Positions 21,210 through 32,827 of a DNA stretch of 64,000 nt are shown piece by piece. Location: NCBI GenBank assembly GCA_011754535.1, contig JAAQVN010000001.1, positions 1,860,001-1,924,000 of the forward strand, given 5' to 3'. A program made the translations under genes and the position numbers. The notes below the pieces were generated by a model. That model ran no database searches. It worked only from the letters and a program-made list of their open reading frames with translations, and was not told the origin of the DNA. This stretch comes from Enterobacter asburiae. Lineage in GTDB: Bacteria; Pseudomonadota; Gammaproteobacteria; Enterobacterales; Enterobacteriaceae. Numbering within the stretch: the stretch's first letter is position 1; every line of letters starts with the position of its first letter.

Positions 21210-21794
21210 TCATATTGTCAGCGGATTACACTCTTCACGCCTTAACATCTGGCACAAGGCAATCAGCGGCAATCCCACCAGTGTGTTCGGATCCCGACCG
21301 TCCAGCTTGTCGAACAGCGCAATCCCCAGTCCTTCACTTTTAAAGCTCCCCGCACAGTTCAGTGGACGTTCCCGGCGCACGTAGTCCGTAATCTCCTGCT
21401 CGCTTAAATGGCGGAAGTGCACGTCGAACGGCTCGCATTCGGTTTGCAGATGGCCGGAGGCGGAGTTATAAAGCGCCAGGCCCGTATAAAAGGTCACGAT
21501 ACTGCCTCGCGCACGCAGAAGCTGCTGGCAGGCGTTCTCTTCCGTATGGGGCTTGCCGGTGATTTCGCCATCCAGCACGCAAACCTGATCGGAGCCTATA
21601 ATCAGATGTGCAGGATAACGTGCGGCCAGCGATTGTGCTTTCTCCTTCGCAAGACGCGTCACCAGATGACGCGGCGACTCGCCCGGCTGCGGCGTCTCAT
21701 CAACGTCCGGCGCGGCGCATTCAAACGGGATCCCGAGCTTTTCCAGCAGCATTCGACGGTAGGGGGACGTGGAAGCAAGTACGAGATTTGGCAT
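21210..21794 (-). CDS. yceF: 7-methyl-GTP pyrophosphatase YceF (Maf family)
   Basis: This is a Maf-family nucleotide pyrophosphatase; E. coli YceF hydrolyses 7-methyl-GTP and related modified nucleotides as a house-cleaning enzyme. The N-terminal [15 protein letters not shown] (about residues 6-20) is the Maf substrate-binding signature. The conserved [15 protein letters not shown] contains the catalytic aspartate. It is 194 aa, as in E. coli. It runs towards rluC and away from yceD. The usual alternative, canonical Maf (dTTP/UTP pyrophosphatase), is less likely because length, position and the [11 protein letters not shown] segment match YceF. Confidence 0.96.
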   Translation of the reverse strand: MPNLVLASTSPYRRMLLEKLGIPFECAAPDVDETPQPGESPRHLVTRLAKEKAQSLAARYPAHLIIGSDQVCVLDGEITGKPHTEENACQQLLRARGSIVTFYTGLALYNSASGHLQTECEPFDVHFRHLSEQEITDYVRRERPLNCAGSFKSEGLGIALFDKLDGRDPNTLVGLPLIALCQMLRREECNPLTI

Positions 21795-21922
21795 ATTTTT
21801 ATCACCAGATATAGCGTATCGATGCCAGCCATTTTAAACTACAGGCCGCAATGTGTGCGAATAATTGGCAAAAGGCAGCTCTGGTTGCCTTTTTCTTTGA
21901 CTCTATGACGTTACAAAGTTAA

Positions 21923-22456
<534 letters not shown>

Positions 22457-22460
22457 TTGA

Positions 22461-22644
<184 letters not shown>

Positions 22645-22646
<2 letters not shown>

Positions 22647-22699
22647 TCACGCGTCAGCGTGATTAGGCTTAGTGAGGATTTCCCCGTGCAAACGGGGAA
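22645..22699 (+). promoter_or_regulatory. Two perfect hairpins between rpmF and plsX
   Basis: Hairpin 1: AATCACGC, loop GTCA, GCGTGATT (22645-22664); it overlaps the rpmF stop codon. Hairpin 2: TTCCCCGT, GCAA tetraloop (GNRA type), ACGGGGAA (22680-22699). Neither is followed by a U-run, so they look like processing, stability or attenuation elements rather than full terminators. The second ends 27 nt before the plsX start. Confidence 0.6.
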
Positions 22700-22726
22700 G
22701 TTACCGAACCAGGCTGCGACGATACC

Positions 22727-23761
22727 TTGACACGTCTAACCCTGGCGTTAGATGTCATGGGGGGAGATTTCGGCCCTTCCGTGACAGTGCCTGCAGCATT
22801 GCAGGCACTGAATTCTAATTCGCAACTCACACTTCTTTTAGTCGGCAATCCCGACACAATCACGCCATTACTTGCAAAAGCTGACTTTGAACAACGTTCG
22901 CGTCTGCAGATTATTCCTGCGCAGTCAGTTATTGCCAGTGATGCCCGGCCCTCGCAGGCGATTCGCAATAGCCGCGGCAGTTCTATGCGCACCGCGCTGG
23001 AACTGGTAAAAGAAGGGCGTGCGCAGGCTTGCGTCAGTGCCGGCAATACCGGCGCGCTGATGGGGCTGTCGAAATTACTGCTCAAGCCGATTGAGGGCAT
23101 TGAGCGACCGGCGCTGGTGACGGTGTTACCGCATCAGCAGAAGGGAAAGACGGTGGTGCTCGATTTGGGCGCTAACGTGGATTGTGATAGTACCATGCTG
23201 GCTCAGTTCGCCGTGATGGGGTCGGTGCTGGCAGAAGACGTGGTCGGGATTAGCAATCCCCGCGTTGCGTTATTGAATATTGGTGAAGAAGAGACCAAAG
23301 GCCTGGACAGCATTCGCGAAGCTGCTGAAATGCTCAAACAGGTTCCCTCCATCAACTATATTGGATATCTCGAAGCCAATGAGTTGCTGACGGGAAAAAC
23401 GGATGTTCTGGTGTGCGATGGCTTCACCGGAAACGTAACGTTGAAGACCATGGAAGGGGTCGTGCGCATGTTCCTTTCTCTGCTGAAATCTCAGGGAGAA
23501 GGCAAAAAAAGCGCCTGGTGGTTGATTTTATTGAAGCGTTGGTTACAAAAGAGCCTGACGCGGCGATTCAGTCACCTCAACCCCGACCAGTATAATGGCG
23601 CCTGTCTGTTAGGATTGCGCGGCATCGTGATTAAGAGTCATGGCGCCGCCAATCAGCGAGCATTTTCTGTCGCCATTGAACAGGCAGTGCAGGCGGTGCA
23701 GCGACAAGTCCCTCAGCGGATTGCCGCTCGCCTGGAATCTGTATTAGCTAAAAGTGACTGA
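22727..23761 (+). CDS. plsX: Phosphate acyltransferase PlsX
   Basis: PlsX makes acyl-phosphate from acyl-ACP for phospholipid synthesis. The N terminus [20 protein letters not shown] contains the family's ligand-binding motif. [25 protein letters not shown] and the [16 protein letters not shown] segment are conserved. The start is TTG at 22727 with only a weak ribosome binding site; no ATG is available in the right place. It is 344 aa and ends [11 protein letters not shown], about a dozen residues shorter than E. coli PlsX at the C terminus, a variable region. fabH follows after 6 nt. Confidence 0.95.
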   Translation: MTRLTLALDVMGGDFGPSVTVPAALQALNSNSQLTLLLVGNPDTITPLLAKADFEQRSRLQIIPAQSVIASDARPSQAIRNSRGSSMRTALELVKEGRAQACVSAGNTGALMGLSKLLLKPIEGIERPALVTVLPHQQKGKTVVLDLGANVDCDSTMLAQFAVMGSVLAEDVVGISNPRVALLNIGEEETKGLDSIREAAEMLKQVPSINYIGYLEANELLTGKTDVLVCDGFTGNVTLKTMEGVVRMFLSLLKSQGEGKKSAWWLILLKRWLQKSLTRRFSHLNPDQYNGACLLGLRGIVIKSHGAANQRAFSVAIEQAVQAVQRQVPQRIAARLESVLAKSD

Positions 23762-23767
23762 GCGTAC

Positions 23768-24721
23768 ATGTATACGAAGATTTTAGGTACCGGCAGCTAC
23801 CTGCCAAAACAAGTGCGTACCAACGCCGATCTGGAAAAAATGGTAGATACGTCTGACGAGTGGATTGTCACGCGCACAGGTATCCGCGAACGTCGTATCG
23901 CCGCGCCAGACGAAACCGTATCCACTATGGGTTACGAAGCCGCACAGCGCGCTATCGAAATGGCGGGTATCGATAAAGAAGAGATTGGCTTGATCGTGGT
24001 TGCCACGACGTCTGCCACGCATGCTTTCCCAAGCGCGGCGTGTCAGGTGCAAAACATGCTCGGCATTAAAGGCTGTCCGGCATTTGACGTCGCTGCCGCG
24101 TGCGCTGGCTTCACCTATGCCCTGAGCGTTGCCGATCAGTACGTGAAATCCGGTGCCGTTAAATATGCGTTGGTAATCGGTGCTGACGTGCTGGCGCGCA
24201 CCTGCGATCCAACCGATCGTGGAACGATCATTATTTTCGGTGATGGTGCCGGTGCGGTGCTGCTGGGGCAGTCCGAAGAGCCGGGTATCATCTCAACGCA
24301 TCTGCATGCCGATGGCAGCTATGGCGAACTGCTGACCCTGCCTAACGCCGATCGCGTTAATCCGGACAACTCGATTTACCTGACCATGGCAGGGAACGAG
24401 GTGTTCAAGGTTGCGGTGACAGAGCTTGCACACATCGTTGATGAAACGCTGGAAGCGAATAACCTTGAGCGTTCCGCGCTTGACTGGCTGGTACCGCATC
24501 AGGCGAACCTGCGTATCATCAGTGCGACCGCCAAAAAGCTGGGCATGTCGATGGATAACGTTGTGGTGACGCTGGATCGTCACGGCAACACCTCTGCGGC
24601 GTCGGTACCGTGCGCATTTGATGAAGCGGTACGCGACGGACGAATCAAACGGGGCCAGCTGGTCTTGCTTGAAGCCTTCGGTGGCGGGTTCACCTGGGGT
24701 TCCGCGCTGGTTCGTTTCTAG
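23768..24721 (+). CDS. fabH: 3-oxoacyl-ACP synthase III FabH
   Basis: FabH condenses acetyl-CoA with malonyl-ACP to start fatty-acid synthesis. The catalytic Cys112 lies in [11 protein letters not shown], at the E. coli position. The PHQANLRI and [10 protein letters not shown] segments supply the His and Asn of the triad. It is 317 aa, the standard length, and ends [12 protein letters not shown]. It is 6 nt after plsX and 15 nt before fabD. Confidence 0.98.
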   Translation: MYTKILGTGSYLPKQVRTNADLEKMVDTSDEWIVTRTGIRERRIAAPDETVSTMGYEAAQRAIEMAGIDKEEIGLIVVATTSATHAFPSAACQVQNMLGIKGCPAFDVAAACAGFTYALSVADQYVKSGAVKYALVIGADVLARTCDPTDRGTIIIFGDGAGAVLLGQSEEPGIISTHLHADGSYGELLTLPNADRVNPDNSIYLTMAGNEVFKVAVTELAHIVDETLEANNLERSALDWLVPHQANLRIISATAKKLGMSMDNVVVTLDRHGNTSAASVPCAFDEAVRDGRIKRGQLVLLEAFGGGFTWGSALVRF

Positions 24722-24736
24722 GATAAGGAATAAAAA

Positions 24737-25666
24737 ATGACGCAATTTGCTTTTGTGTTCCCGGGCCAGGGTTCTCAAACCGTTGGGATGTTGTCTGAAA
24801 TGGCAGCAAACTACCCGGTCATTGAAGAGACTTTTCGTGAAGCTTCTGATGCGCTGGGTTATGATCTGTGGGCACTGACCCAACAGGGGCCGGCCGAAGA
24901 GCTGAACAAAACCTGGCAGACTCAGCCAGCGCTGCTGACCGCGTCCGTTGCGCTGTGGCGAGTATGGCAGCAGCAGGGTGGTAAAGCGCCAGCGCTGCTT
25001 GCGGGTCACAGCCTGGGTGAATACTCTGCGCTGGTGTGCGCCGGTGTGATCGCGTTTGCTGACGCGGTGCGCCTGGTAGAACTGCGTGGTAAGTTCATGC
25101 AGGAAGCGGTGCCAGAGGGTACCGGCGGAATGTCTGCCATTATTGGTCTGGATGATGCCGCGATTGCAAAAGCGTGTGAAGAATCCGCTGAAGGTCAGGT
25201 GGTTTCTCCGGTTAACTTCAACTCGCCGGGCCAGGTCGTTATCGCTGGTCATAAAGAAGCGGTTGAACGTGCCGGCGCTGCCTGTAAAGCCGCTGGCGCG
25301 AAACGCGCGCTACCTCTGCCGGTCAGCGTACCGTCTCACTGTGCGCTGATGAAGCCCGCCGCTGAGAAACTGGCGGCTGAGCTGGAAAAAATTACCTTTA
25401 ACGCACCGACGATTTCCGTTGTGAACAACGTCGATGTGAAATGCGAAACCGCGCCGGAGGCTATCCGTGACGCACTGGTTCGCCAGCTCTACAGCCCTGT
25501 ACAGTGGACCAAAACCGTTGAGTTTATGGCCTCTCAGGGCGTTGAGCACCTGTATGAAGTCGGCCCTGGTAAAGTCCTCACCGGTCTGACAAAACGTATT
25601 GTTGACACCCTGACTGCCTCGGCGATTAACGAGCCGGAAGCGATGTCAGCGGCACTCTCGCAATAA
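24737..25666 (+). CDS. fabD: Malonyl-CoA:ACP transacylase FabD
   Basis: FabD transfers malonyl from CoA to ACP. The nucleophile Ser92 lies in GHSLGEYSAL, at the E. coli position. The N-terminal FPGQGSQ (residues 8-14) supplies the oxyanion glutamine, and the active-site His lies in SVPSHCALM. It is 309 aa, the usual length. It is in the fabHDG operon with short gaps. The ATG is preceded by AAGGAAT. Confidence 0.98.
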   Translation: MTQFAFVFPGQGSQTVGMLSEMAANYPVIEETFREASDALGYDLWALTQQGPAEELNKTWQTQPALLTASVALWRVWQQQGGKAPALLAGHSLGEYSALVCAGVIAFADAVRLVELRGKFMQEAVPEGTGGMSAIIGLDDAAIAKACEESAEGQVVSPVNFNSPGQVVIAGHKEAVERAGAACKAAGAKRALPLPVSVPSHCALMKPAAEKLAAELEKITFNAPTISVVNNVDVKCETAPEAIRDALVRQLYSPVQWTKTVEFMASQGVEHLYEVGPGKVLTGLTKRIVDTLTASAINEPEAMSAALSQ

Positions 25667-25678
25667 AAGAGGAATACC

Positions 25679-26413
25679 ATGAGTTTTGAAGGAAAAATCG
25701 CCCTGGTGACTGGCGCAAGCCGCGGTATCGGGCGCGCAATTGCTGAAACACTGGTTGCGCGCGGCGCGAAGGTGATTGGTACAGCAACCAGCGAGAAGGG
25801 CGCTCAGGCCATAAGCGAGTATCTGGGTGCGAACGGTAAAGGTCTGGTACTGAATGTGACCGAACCTGCATCTATCGAATCTGTTCTGGAAAATATTCGT
25901 GCAGAGTTTGGCGAAGTGGATATTCTGGTCAATAATGCCGGGATCACACGCGACAACCTTCTGATGCGAATGAAAGATGATGAGTGGAACGATATTATCG
26001 AAACCAACCTGTCATCTGTATTCCGTCTGTCAAAAGCGGTAATGCGCGCTATGATGAAAAAGCGTCATGGTCGTATTATCACTGTTGGTTCTGTGGTTGG
26101 TACCATGGGAAATGCTGGTCAGGCTAACTACGCTGCGGCGAAAGCGGGTCTGATTGGTTTCAGTAAGTCGCTGGCGCGTGAAGTCGCGTCCCGCGGTATT
26201 ACTGTAAACGTTGTTGCTCCGGGCTTTATTGAAACGGACATGACGCGTGCGCTGACTGATGATCAGCGTGCGGGTACGCTGGCGGCAGTTCCGGCGGGTC
26301 GTCTTGGCGACCCTAAAGAAATCGCCAGTGCGGTTGCATTTTTAGCCTCTGACGAAGCGGGTTACATCACTGGTGAGACCCTCCACGTCAACGGCGGGAT
26401 GTACATGGTTTAA
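25679..26413 (+). CDS. fabG: 3-oxoacyl-ACP reductase FabG
   Basis: FabG is the NADPH-dependent reductase of the elongation cycle, a classical short-chain dehydrogenase. TGASRGIG (about residues 12-19) is the cofactor motif, NNAG is present, and the catalytic Tyr151 and Lys155 lie in YAAAKAG. It is 244 aa, as in E. coli. AGAGGAAT precedes the ATG, 12 nt after fabD. Confidence 0.98.
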   Translation: MSFEGKIALVTGASRGIGRAIAETLVARGAKVIGTATSEKGAQAISEYLGANGKGLVLNVTEPASIESVLENIRAEFGEVDILVNNAGITRDNLLMRMKDDEWNDIIETNLSSVFRLSKAVMRAMMKKRHGRIITVGSVVGTMGNAGQANYAAAKAGLIGFSKSLAREVASRGITVNVVAPGFIETDMTRALTDDQRAGTLAAVPAGRLGDPKEIASAVAFLASDEAGYITGETLHVNGGMYMV

Positions 26414-26494
26414 TCACGATCGAAAATATTTGCGTTATTAGGGCAAATGGCCTCAAAATAACGTAAAATCGTGGTAAGACCTGCCGGGATTTAG

Positions 26495-26522
26495 TTGCAA
26501 ATTTTTCAACATTTTATACACT
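26495..26522 (+). promoter_or_regulatory. acpP: Probable acpP promoter
   Basis: TTGCAA (26495-26500), a 16-nt spacer and TACACT (26517-26522) form a plausible sigma-70 promoter in the 154-nt gap before acpP; TATACA two bases upstream overlaps it. acpP is known to have its own strong promoter in E. coli. Just upstream, TGGTAAGACC (26472-26481) resembles half of a FadR site (TGGTNNGACC), but that reading is tentative. Confidence 0.55.
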
Positions 26523-26567
26523 ACGAAAACCATCGCGAAAGCGAGTTTTGATAGGAAATTTAAGAGT

Positions 26568-26804
26568 ATGAGCACTATCGAAGAACGCGTTAAGAAAATT
26601 ATCGGCGAACAGCTGGGCGTTAAGCAGGAAGAAGTTGTGAACTCCGCTTCCTTCGTTGAAGACCTGGGCGCAGATTCTCTTGACACCGTTGAGCTGGTAA
26701 TGGCTCTGGAAGAAGAGTTTGATACTGAGATTCCGGACGAAGAAGCTGAGAAAATCACCACCGTTCAGGCTGCCATTGATTACATCAACGGCCACCAGGC
26801 GTAA
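26568..26804 (+). CDS. acpP: Acyl carrier protein AcpP
   Basis: AcpP carries growing acyl chains on 4'-phosphopantetheine. The attachment site is Ser37 counting Met (Ser36 in the mature protein), in [10 protein letters not shown]. The protein is small and very acidic (78 aa), with the four-helix pattern ending [12 protein letters not shown] ribosome binding site TAGGAAATTTAAGAG precedes it. It has its own promoter and a strong terminator, in line with its very high cellular abundance. Confidence 0.99.
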   Translation: MSTIEERVKKIIGEQLGVKQEEVVNSASFVEDLGADSLDTVELVMALEEEFDTEIPDEEAEKITTVQAAIDYINGHQA

Positions 26805-26815
26805 GTGAACATCTC

Positions 26816-28137
<1,322 letters not shown>

Positions 28138-28158
28138 GCCTGACTGCCCGAAAGCTAT

Positions 28159-28190
28159 AAAAAAAGGTCCGCTTGCCGGGCCTTTTTTAT
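28159..28190 (+). terminator. Terminator after fabF
   Basis: An A-run, GGTCC, a loop, GGGCC and a TTTTTT run form a short intrinsic terminator 20 nt after the fabF stop. Confidence 0.85.
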
Positions 28191-28258
28191 TAGGGAAAAT
28201 CCCCTTGTCCGGCTTATAACATACTGCCAGACTGAGCCTCCACGCATAAGGAGCCACC

Positions 28259-29068
28259 ATGTTTTTAATTAATGGCCTTGAGCAAGAAACGCTGCCGGCA
28301 AGCGACAGGGCAATTCAGTTTGGCGATGGCTGTTTCACCACTGCGCGTATTCTTGACGGTGAGGTATGTCTGTCTGACGCCCACATTCGTCGTTTACAAA
28401 AAGCCTGCGAGAAATTGCTGATTCCCTTCATCCAGTGGGACATTCTCGAACGCGAGATGCGTCGGCTGGCGTCAGGCAAAACAAGCGGCGTCTTAAAAGT
28501 TATCATCAGCCGCGGCAGTGGCGGGCGAGGGTACAGCGGGTCCGCCTGTCAGCATCCCACGCGTATTCTTTCTGTTTCAGCTTATCCCGCTCACTATGCG
28601 CGCTGGCGTGAGGAGGGGGTGACGCTGACGCTGAGCCCGGTACGCCTGGGGCGAAACCCGATGCTCGCCGGAATAAAACATCTTAATCGCCTTGAACAGG
28701 TACTTATTCGTACTCATCTTGAACAGACGGACGCCGATGAGGCGCTAGTTCTTGACAGCGAAGGGTTCATTACGGAATGCTGTGCGGCTAATTTATTCTG
28801 GCGGAAGGGCCGCGACGTATTCACGCCTTCGCTGGAACAGGCTGGGGTTAACGGCATCATGCGCCAGTTTTGTTTGCAACAGCTGGCACGTGCGGGCTTT
28901 TACGGTGTCGAAGTACACGCAAAGGAAGAGGTGCTGCTGACCGCCGATGAGGTCGTTATCTGCAATGCGTTGATGCCTGTTATACCCGTCCGGGCATATG
29001 GGCAACAACGCTGGTCTTCGCGCGAGCTGTTTACGTTTTTAGCCCCGATATGTGAGCAAATCAGATAG
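28259..29068 (+). CDS. pabC: Aminodeoxychorismate lyase PabC
   Basis: PabC cleaves 4-amino-4-deoxychorismate to p-aminobenzoate and pyruvate for folate synthesis. It is a fold-type IV PLP enzyme; the PLP lysine is Lys140 in [11 protein letters not shown]. The downstream [14 protein letters not shown] motif is typical. It is 269 aa, as in E. coli. AAGGAGCC precedes the ATG. It is followed by mltG after 2 nt, starting a tightly packed run of pabC-mltG-tmk-holB-tatD. Confidence 0.97.
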   Translation: MFLINGLEQETLPASDRAIQFGDGCFTTARILDGEVCLSDAHIRRLQKACEKLLIPFIQWDILEREMRRLASGKTSGVLKVIISRGSGGRGYSGSACQHPTRILSVSAYPAHYARWREEGVTLTLSPVRLGRNPMLAGIKHLNRLEQVLIRTHLEQTDADEALVLDSEGFITECCAANLFWRKGRDVFTPSLEQAGVNGIMRQFCLQQLARAGFYGVEVHAKEEVLLTADEVVICNALMPVIPVRAYGQQRWSSRELFTFLAPICEQIR

Positions 29069-29070
29069 TC

Positions 29071-30093
29071 ATGAAGAAAATGTTGCGCTTTGTCCTTCTC
29101 CTGATCGTTGCGCTGGGTATCGCCGGCGGAGCGGGAGTATGGAAGGTTCGCCAGCTGGCGGACAGTAAAATCCTGATTAAAGACGAAACGATTTTTACCC
29201 TGAAAGCAGGTACCGGGCGGATGGCGCTGGGCGAGCAGCTTTACGGGGATAAAATTATCAACCGTCCACGCGTGTTCCAGTGGTTATTGCGTATTGAGCC
29301 TGAACTGTCTCACTTCAAGGCTGGCACCTATCGCTTTACGCCTGGCATGACCGTCAGAGAGATGCTACAGCTGCTGGAAAGTGGTAAAGAGGCACAGTTC
29401 CCGCTGCGTTTTGTCGAAGGGATGCGCCTGAGCGATTACCTTAAACAATTACGTGATGCGCCTTACATCAAGCATACGCTCAAAGATGACCGTTACGAGA
29501 CGGTCGCCGAGGTGCTGAAATTTGAACATCCTGAGTGGGTAGAAGGCTGGTTCTGGCCTGACACCTGGATGTATACGGCAGGCACGACCGATGTGGCGAT
29601 TCTTAAACGGGCACACAAAAAGATGGTTGCGGCGGTTGATTCCGCCTGGGAAGGGCGCATGGACGGGCTGCCTTATCAAGATCAAAACCAGTTTGTGACA
29701 ATGGCCTCGATCATCGAGAAAGAGACGGCCGTTGCTGCTGAGCGCGATCGTGTCGCTTCGGTATTCATCAACCGTCTGCGCATCGGCATGCGTCTGCAAA
29801 CCGACCCGACCGTCATCTACGGCATGGGCGAGAGCTACGCCGGCAAGATCTCCAGAAAAGATCTGGAAACGCCAACGGCGTATAATACCTACGTGATTAA
29901 CGGTTTACCGCCGGGCCCGATAGCCACGCCGAGCGAGGCTTCGCTCAAAGCCGCCGCGCACCCGGCCAAAACTCCGTACCTCTATTTTGTGGCTGATGGA
30001 AAAGGGGGGCACACCTTTAACACCAACCTTGCCAGCCATAATCGCTCTGTTCAGGACTATCTGAAGGCACTTAAGGAAAAAAATGCGCAGTAA
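29071..30093 (+). CDS. mltG: Endolytic peptidoglycan transglycosylase MltG
   Basis: MltG (YceG) cleaves nascent glycan strands and so sets glycan length at the inner membrane. A single N-terminal membrane anchor ([20 protein letters not shown]) is followed by a LysM-like region and the YceG catalytic domain. The catalytic Glu218 is the second glutamate in [20 protein letters not shown] and the C-terminal [13 protein letters not shown] are conserved. It is 340 aa, the E. coli length. Its end overlaps the tmk start by 11 nt. Confidence 0.97.
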   Translation: MKKMLRFVLLLIVALGIAGGAGVWKVRQLADSKILIKDETIFTLKAGTGRMALGEQLYGDKIINRPRVFQWLLRIEPELSHFKAGTYRFTPGMTVREMLQLLESGKEAQFPLRFVEGMRLSDYLKQLRDAPYIKHTLKDDRYETVAEVLKFEHPEWVEGWFWPDTWMYTAGTTDVAILKRAHKKMVAAVDSAWEGRMDGLPYQDQNQFVTMASIIEKETAVAAERDRVASVFINRLRIGMRLQTDPTVIYGMGESYAGKISRKDLETPTAYNTYVINGLPPGPIATPSEASLKAAAHPAKTPYLYFVADGKGGHTFNTNLASHNRSVQDYLKALKEKNAQ

Positions 30094-30724
30094 ATACATT
30101 GTCATTGAGGGACTCGAAGGGGCGGGTAAAACCACAGCCCGCAACGTGGTGGTCGATACGCTGAAATCGCTCGGCATTTCCGACATGGTTTTCACCCGCG
30201 AGCCGGGCGGTACTCAGCTGGCGGAGAAACTGCGTAGCCTGGTGCTGGACATTAAATCCGTTGGCGACGAAGTTATCACTGACAAAGCCGAAGTGCTGAT
30301 GTTTTACGCGGCCCGCGTCCAGCTGGTTGAGACCGTTATTAAACCTGCTCTGGCCGAAGGCAAGTGGGTGATTGGCGACCGTCACGATCTGTCGACTCAG
30401 GCCTATCAGGGCGGTGGGCGCGGTATTGACCAGACGATGCTGGCAACCCTGCGTGATGCCGTACTGGGGGATTTTCGCCCGGACCTGACGCTCTATCTGG
30501 ATGTGACCCCGGAAGTGGGCCTCAAACGCGCCCGCGCGCGCGGCGAACTGGATCGCATTGAACAGGAGTCTTTCGACTTCTTTAACCGCACGCGCGCACG
30601 TTATCTTGAACTGGCCGCACAGGACAGCGCAATTCGTACCATTGATGCAACGCAATCTCTGGAAAACGTGACGCGAGATATCCGGCAGACCGTTACGCAG
30701 TGGCTACAGGAGCAGCAGGCATGA
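30083..30724 (+). CDS. tmk: Thymidylate kinase
   Basis: Tmk phosphorylates dTMP to dTDP, an essential step in DNA precursor supply. The P-loop GLEGAGKTT (residues 10-18) and the DR(Y/H) motif as [15 protein letters not shown] are present, and a lid region with [11 protein letters not shown] carries the arginines of the E. coli-type (type II) enzyme. It is 213 aa, the usual length. It overlaps mltG by 11 nt at the start and holB by 4 nt (ATGA) at the end. Confidence 0.98.
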   Translation: MRSKYIVIEGLEGAGKTTARNVVVDTLKSLGISDMVFTREPGGTQLAEKLRSLVLDIKSVGDEVITDKAEVLMFYAARVQLVETVIKPALAEGKWVIGDRHDLSTQAYQGGGRGIDQTMLATLRDAVLGDFRPDLTLYLDVTPEVGLKRARARGELDRIEQESFDFFNRTRARYLELAAQDSAIRTIDATQSLENVTRDIRQTVTQWLQEQQA

Positions 30725-31725
30725 AATGGTATCCATGGTTGCGCCCGCACTTTGAACAGCTCATCGGCAGCTATCAGGCCGGGCGGGGGCATCATGCGCT
30801 ACTGATTCAGGCGTTGCCGGGAATGGGGGATGATGCATTGATCTACGCCATCACCCGCTTCCTGATGTGCCAGCAGCCGGAAGGGCACAAAAGCTGCGGT
30901 AAATGCCGCGGCTGCCAGCTGATGCAGGCGGGCACGCATCCTGACTACTATACGCTTGAGCCTGAGAAGGGCAAAAGCGCGCTCGGTATTGATGCCGTGC
31001 GTGAAGTCAGCGAGAAACTGTATGAACATGCGCGACTGGGCGGGGCGAAGGTTGTCTGGCTCAACGACGCTGCGCTGCTCACCGAGGCGGCGGCGAACGC
31101 TCTGCTTAAAACCCTGGAAGAGCCGCCGGAAAAAACGTGGTTCTTCCTCTCATGCCGGGATCCGGGACGATTGCTGGCTACGCTGCGCAGCCGTTGCCGC
31201 CTTCATCACCTGACGGTACCCCAGGAATCGTGGGCGCTGAGCTGGCTGGAACGAGAGGTGACAACGTCACAGGAGAGTGCGCTGTCTGCGCTGCGCCTCA
31301 GCAGCGGCGCACCCGCGGCGGCGCTGGCGTTACTGCAGCCTGACGTCTGGTCGCAGCGAGAAGCGCTCTGCCGGGCCCTTGAGGCTTCACTTAACACCCA
31401 GGACTGGCTGGGTTTACTGCCTGCGCTGAATAGCGATCGGGCCGTTGAGCGTCTGCACTGGCTGGCCTCCCTGCTTCTGGATGCGCTAAAAATCCAGCAA
31501 GGGGCAACCCTTCTGACTAACCCGGACGCGTGGCCTCTGGTGAACATGCTGGCCAGCCGCCTTACAGGCGCGTCTCTGCACGCTATCCTTCATGATGTTT
31601 GCGAGAGCCGCGAACAGCTTTTAACCGTGACGGGTCTTAATCGCGAGCTTTTGCTGACAGACCAGCTGTTGCGTATTGAACATTACCTGCAACCAGGCGT
31701 TACGCCGCCTGTTTCCCATCTCTGA
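30721..31725 (+). CDS. holB: DNA polymerase III subunit delta'
   Basis: HolB (delta') is part of the clamp loader that places the beta clamp on DNA. It has a degenerate nucleotide fold ([12 protein letters not shown] in place of a P-loop) and a zinc module with [23 protein letters not shown] is the clamp-loader motif and SRCR the sensor region. The ATG at 30721 gives 334 aa, exactly the E. coli length; the seven-codon in-frame extension is rejected. The ATG overlaps the tmk TGA. The C-terminal half is more divergent from E. coli than the neighbours. Confidence 0.97.
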   Translation: MKWYPWLRPHFEQLIGSYQAGRGHHALLIQALPGMGDDALIYAITRFLMCQQPEGHKSCGKCRGCQLMQAGTHPDYYTLEPEKGKSALGIDAVREVSEKLYEHARLGGAKVVWLNDAALLTEAAANALLKTLEEPPEKTWFFLSCRDPGRLLATLRSRCRLHHLTVPQESWALSWLEREVTTSQESALSALRLSSGAPAAALALLQPDVWSQREALCRALEASLNTQDWLGLLPALNSDRAVERLHWLASLLLDALKIQQGATLLTNPDAWPLVNMLASRLTGASLHAILHDVCESREQLLTVTGLNRELLLTDQLLRIEHYLQPGVTPPVSHL

Positions 31726-31735
31726 GAGAGACATT

Positions 31736-32530
31736 ATGTTTTTAGTCGACTCACACTGCCATCTTGATGGCCTGGATTATCAATCCCTGCACAACGACGT
31801 GGATGACGTGCTGGCGAAAGCCGCTGCCCGCGATGTGAAATTTTGTCTTGCGGTGGCGACGACGCTGCCGGGGTATCGCTCAATGCGTGAGCTGGTGGGC
31901 GTTCGCGATAACGTGGTGTTCTCCTGCGGCGTTCATCCGCTGAACCAGGATGAAGAGTATGACGTAGAAGATCTGCGCCGACTGGCAGCAGAAGAGGGCG
32001 TCGTGGCGATGGGTGAAACCGGGCTGGATTATTTTTACACGCCGGAAACGAAACCGCGTCAGCAGGCGTCCTTCCGCAACCATATCCGCATTGGCCGCGA
32101 ACTGAACAAGCCCGTCATCGTTCATACCCGCGACGCACGCGCCGATACGCTGGCGATCCTCCGGGAAGAAAACGTGACGGATTGCGGTGGCGTACTACAC
32201 TGTTTCACAGAAGACAGAGAAACGGCGGGTAAACTGCTTGATTTGGGGTTTTATATTTCGTTTTCCGGGATCGTGACGTTCCGTAACGCTGAGCAACTCC
32301 GTGATGCTGCGCGTTATGTTCCGCTCGATCGCATTCTGGTGGAAACAGACTCTCCGTATCTGGCGCCGGTACCGCATCGCGGTAAAGAGAACCAGCCGGC
32401 CATGACGCGAGACGTAGCGGAGTACATGGCCGTGCTTAAAGGCGTCAGTATTGAAGAACTGGCCCGCGTCACGACGCAAAACTTCTCTGCGCTGTTCCAT
32501 ATCGACCCCGCCCGCCTGCAATCCGTCTGA
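31736..32530 (+). CDS. ycfH: TatD-family metal-dependent hydrolase YcfH
   Basis: YcfH is a TatD-family hydrolase with a TIM-barrel fold. The N-terminal metal motif DSHCHLD (residues 5-11), GETGLDYFY, VHTRDA, HCFTE and ETDSPYLAP supply the expected His, Glu and Asp ligands. The exact in vivo substrate is uncertain; relatives act as 3'-5' DNA/RNA exonucleases or D-aminoacyl-tRNA deacylases. The ATG at 31736, with GAGAGAG in front, gives 264 aa; the 20-codon extension into holB is rejected. It follows holB by 10 nt. Confidence 0.95.
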   Translation: MFLVDSHCHLDGLDYQSLHNDVDDVLAKAAARDVKFCLAVATTLPGYRSMRELVGVRDNVVFSCGVHPLNQDEEYDVEDLRRLAAEEGVVAMGETGLDYFYTPETKPRQQASFRNHIRIGRELNKPVIVHTRDARADTLAILREENVTDCGGVLHCFTEDRETAGKLLDLGFYISFSGIVTFRNAEQLRDAARYVPLDRILVETDSPYLAPVPHRGKENQPAMTRDVAEYMAVLKGVSIEELARVTTQNFSALFHIDPARLQSV

Positions 32531-32581
32531 TAAGCCTGTTTTTTTTAGGCTCGTAATTAATAAATAAAACGAGTAAAGTTC

Positions 32582-32601
32582 ACCGCCTCATTTGAGGCGG
32601 T
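32582..32601 (+). terminator. Hairpin after tatD-family gene
   Basis: ACCGCCTCA and TGAGGCGGT form a perfect 9-bp inverted repeat around TT. It follows a smaller AGCCT/AGGCT stem whose loop is a T-run (32535-32555). Together they probably end the pabC-ycfH transcript. Confidence 0.6.
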
Positions 32602-32673
32602 AACGGTCTTCTTAGAAACATCCAGACATGCTTTTTGTAAATTACTGAAAGTTTTTCGACCGCCTTAAGCTGA

Positions 32674-32693
32674 AACGTGATAGCCGTCAAACA
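32674..32693 (+). promoter_or_regulatory. Probable CRP site for ptsG
   Basis: AACGTGA, six bases, TCAAAC resembles the CRP consensus (TGTGA-N6-TCACA) and lies where the E. coli ptsG CRP site is found. The identity is by resemblance and position. Confidence 0.6.
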
Positions 32694-32706
32694 AACTCAG
32701 AGGGAA

Positions 32707-32729
32707 TTATTTTACTCTGTGTAATAAAT
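32707..32729 (+). promoter_or_regulatory. Probable Mlc operator in the ptsG promoter
   Basis: The segment starts TTATTTTACTCTG and ends TGTAATAAAT, an AT-rich near-palindrome like the Mlc site of E. coli ptsG. Mlc represses ptsG when glucose is absent. Confidence 0.6.
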
Positions 32730-32799
32730 AAAGGGCGCTTAGATGTCCTGTCCACGGCACGGTACTCCCCCCGGGCCAATGCGTGAAAGCGTAAAAAAA

Positions 32800-32827
32800 G
32801 CACAAATACTCAGGAGCACTCTCAATT
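32800..32827 (+). promoter_or_regulatory. ptsG leader end with ribosome binding site and likely SgrS target
   Basis: ACTCAGGAGCACTCTCAATT just before the ATG contains the ribosome binding site AGGAG. It corresponds to the stretch that the small RNA SgrS pairs with in E. coli to block ptsG translation under sugar-phosphate stress. The match is from memory of the E. coli leader. Confidence 0.6.

Noticed and set aside
31676..31735. N-terminal extension of the TatD-family protein
   Set aside because: It overlaps holB and precedes the conserved start MFLVDSHCH, which has its own ribosome binding site.
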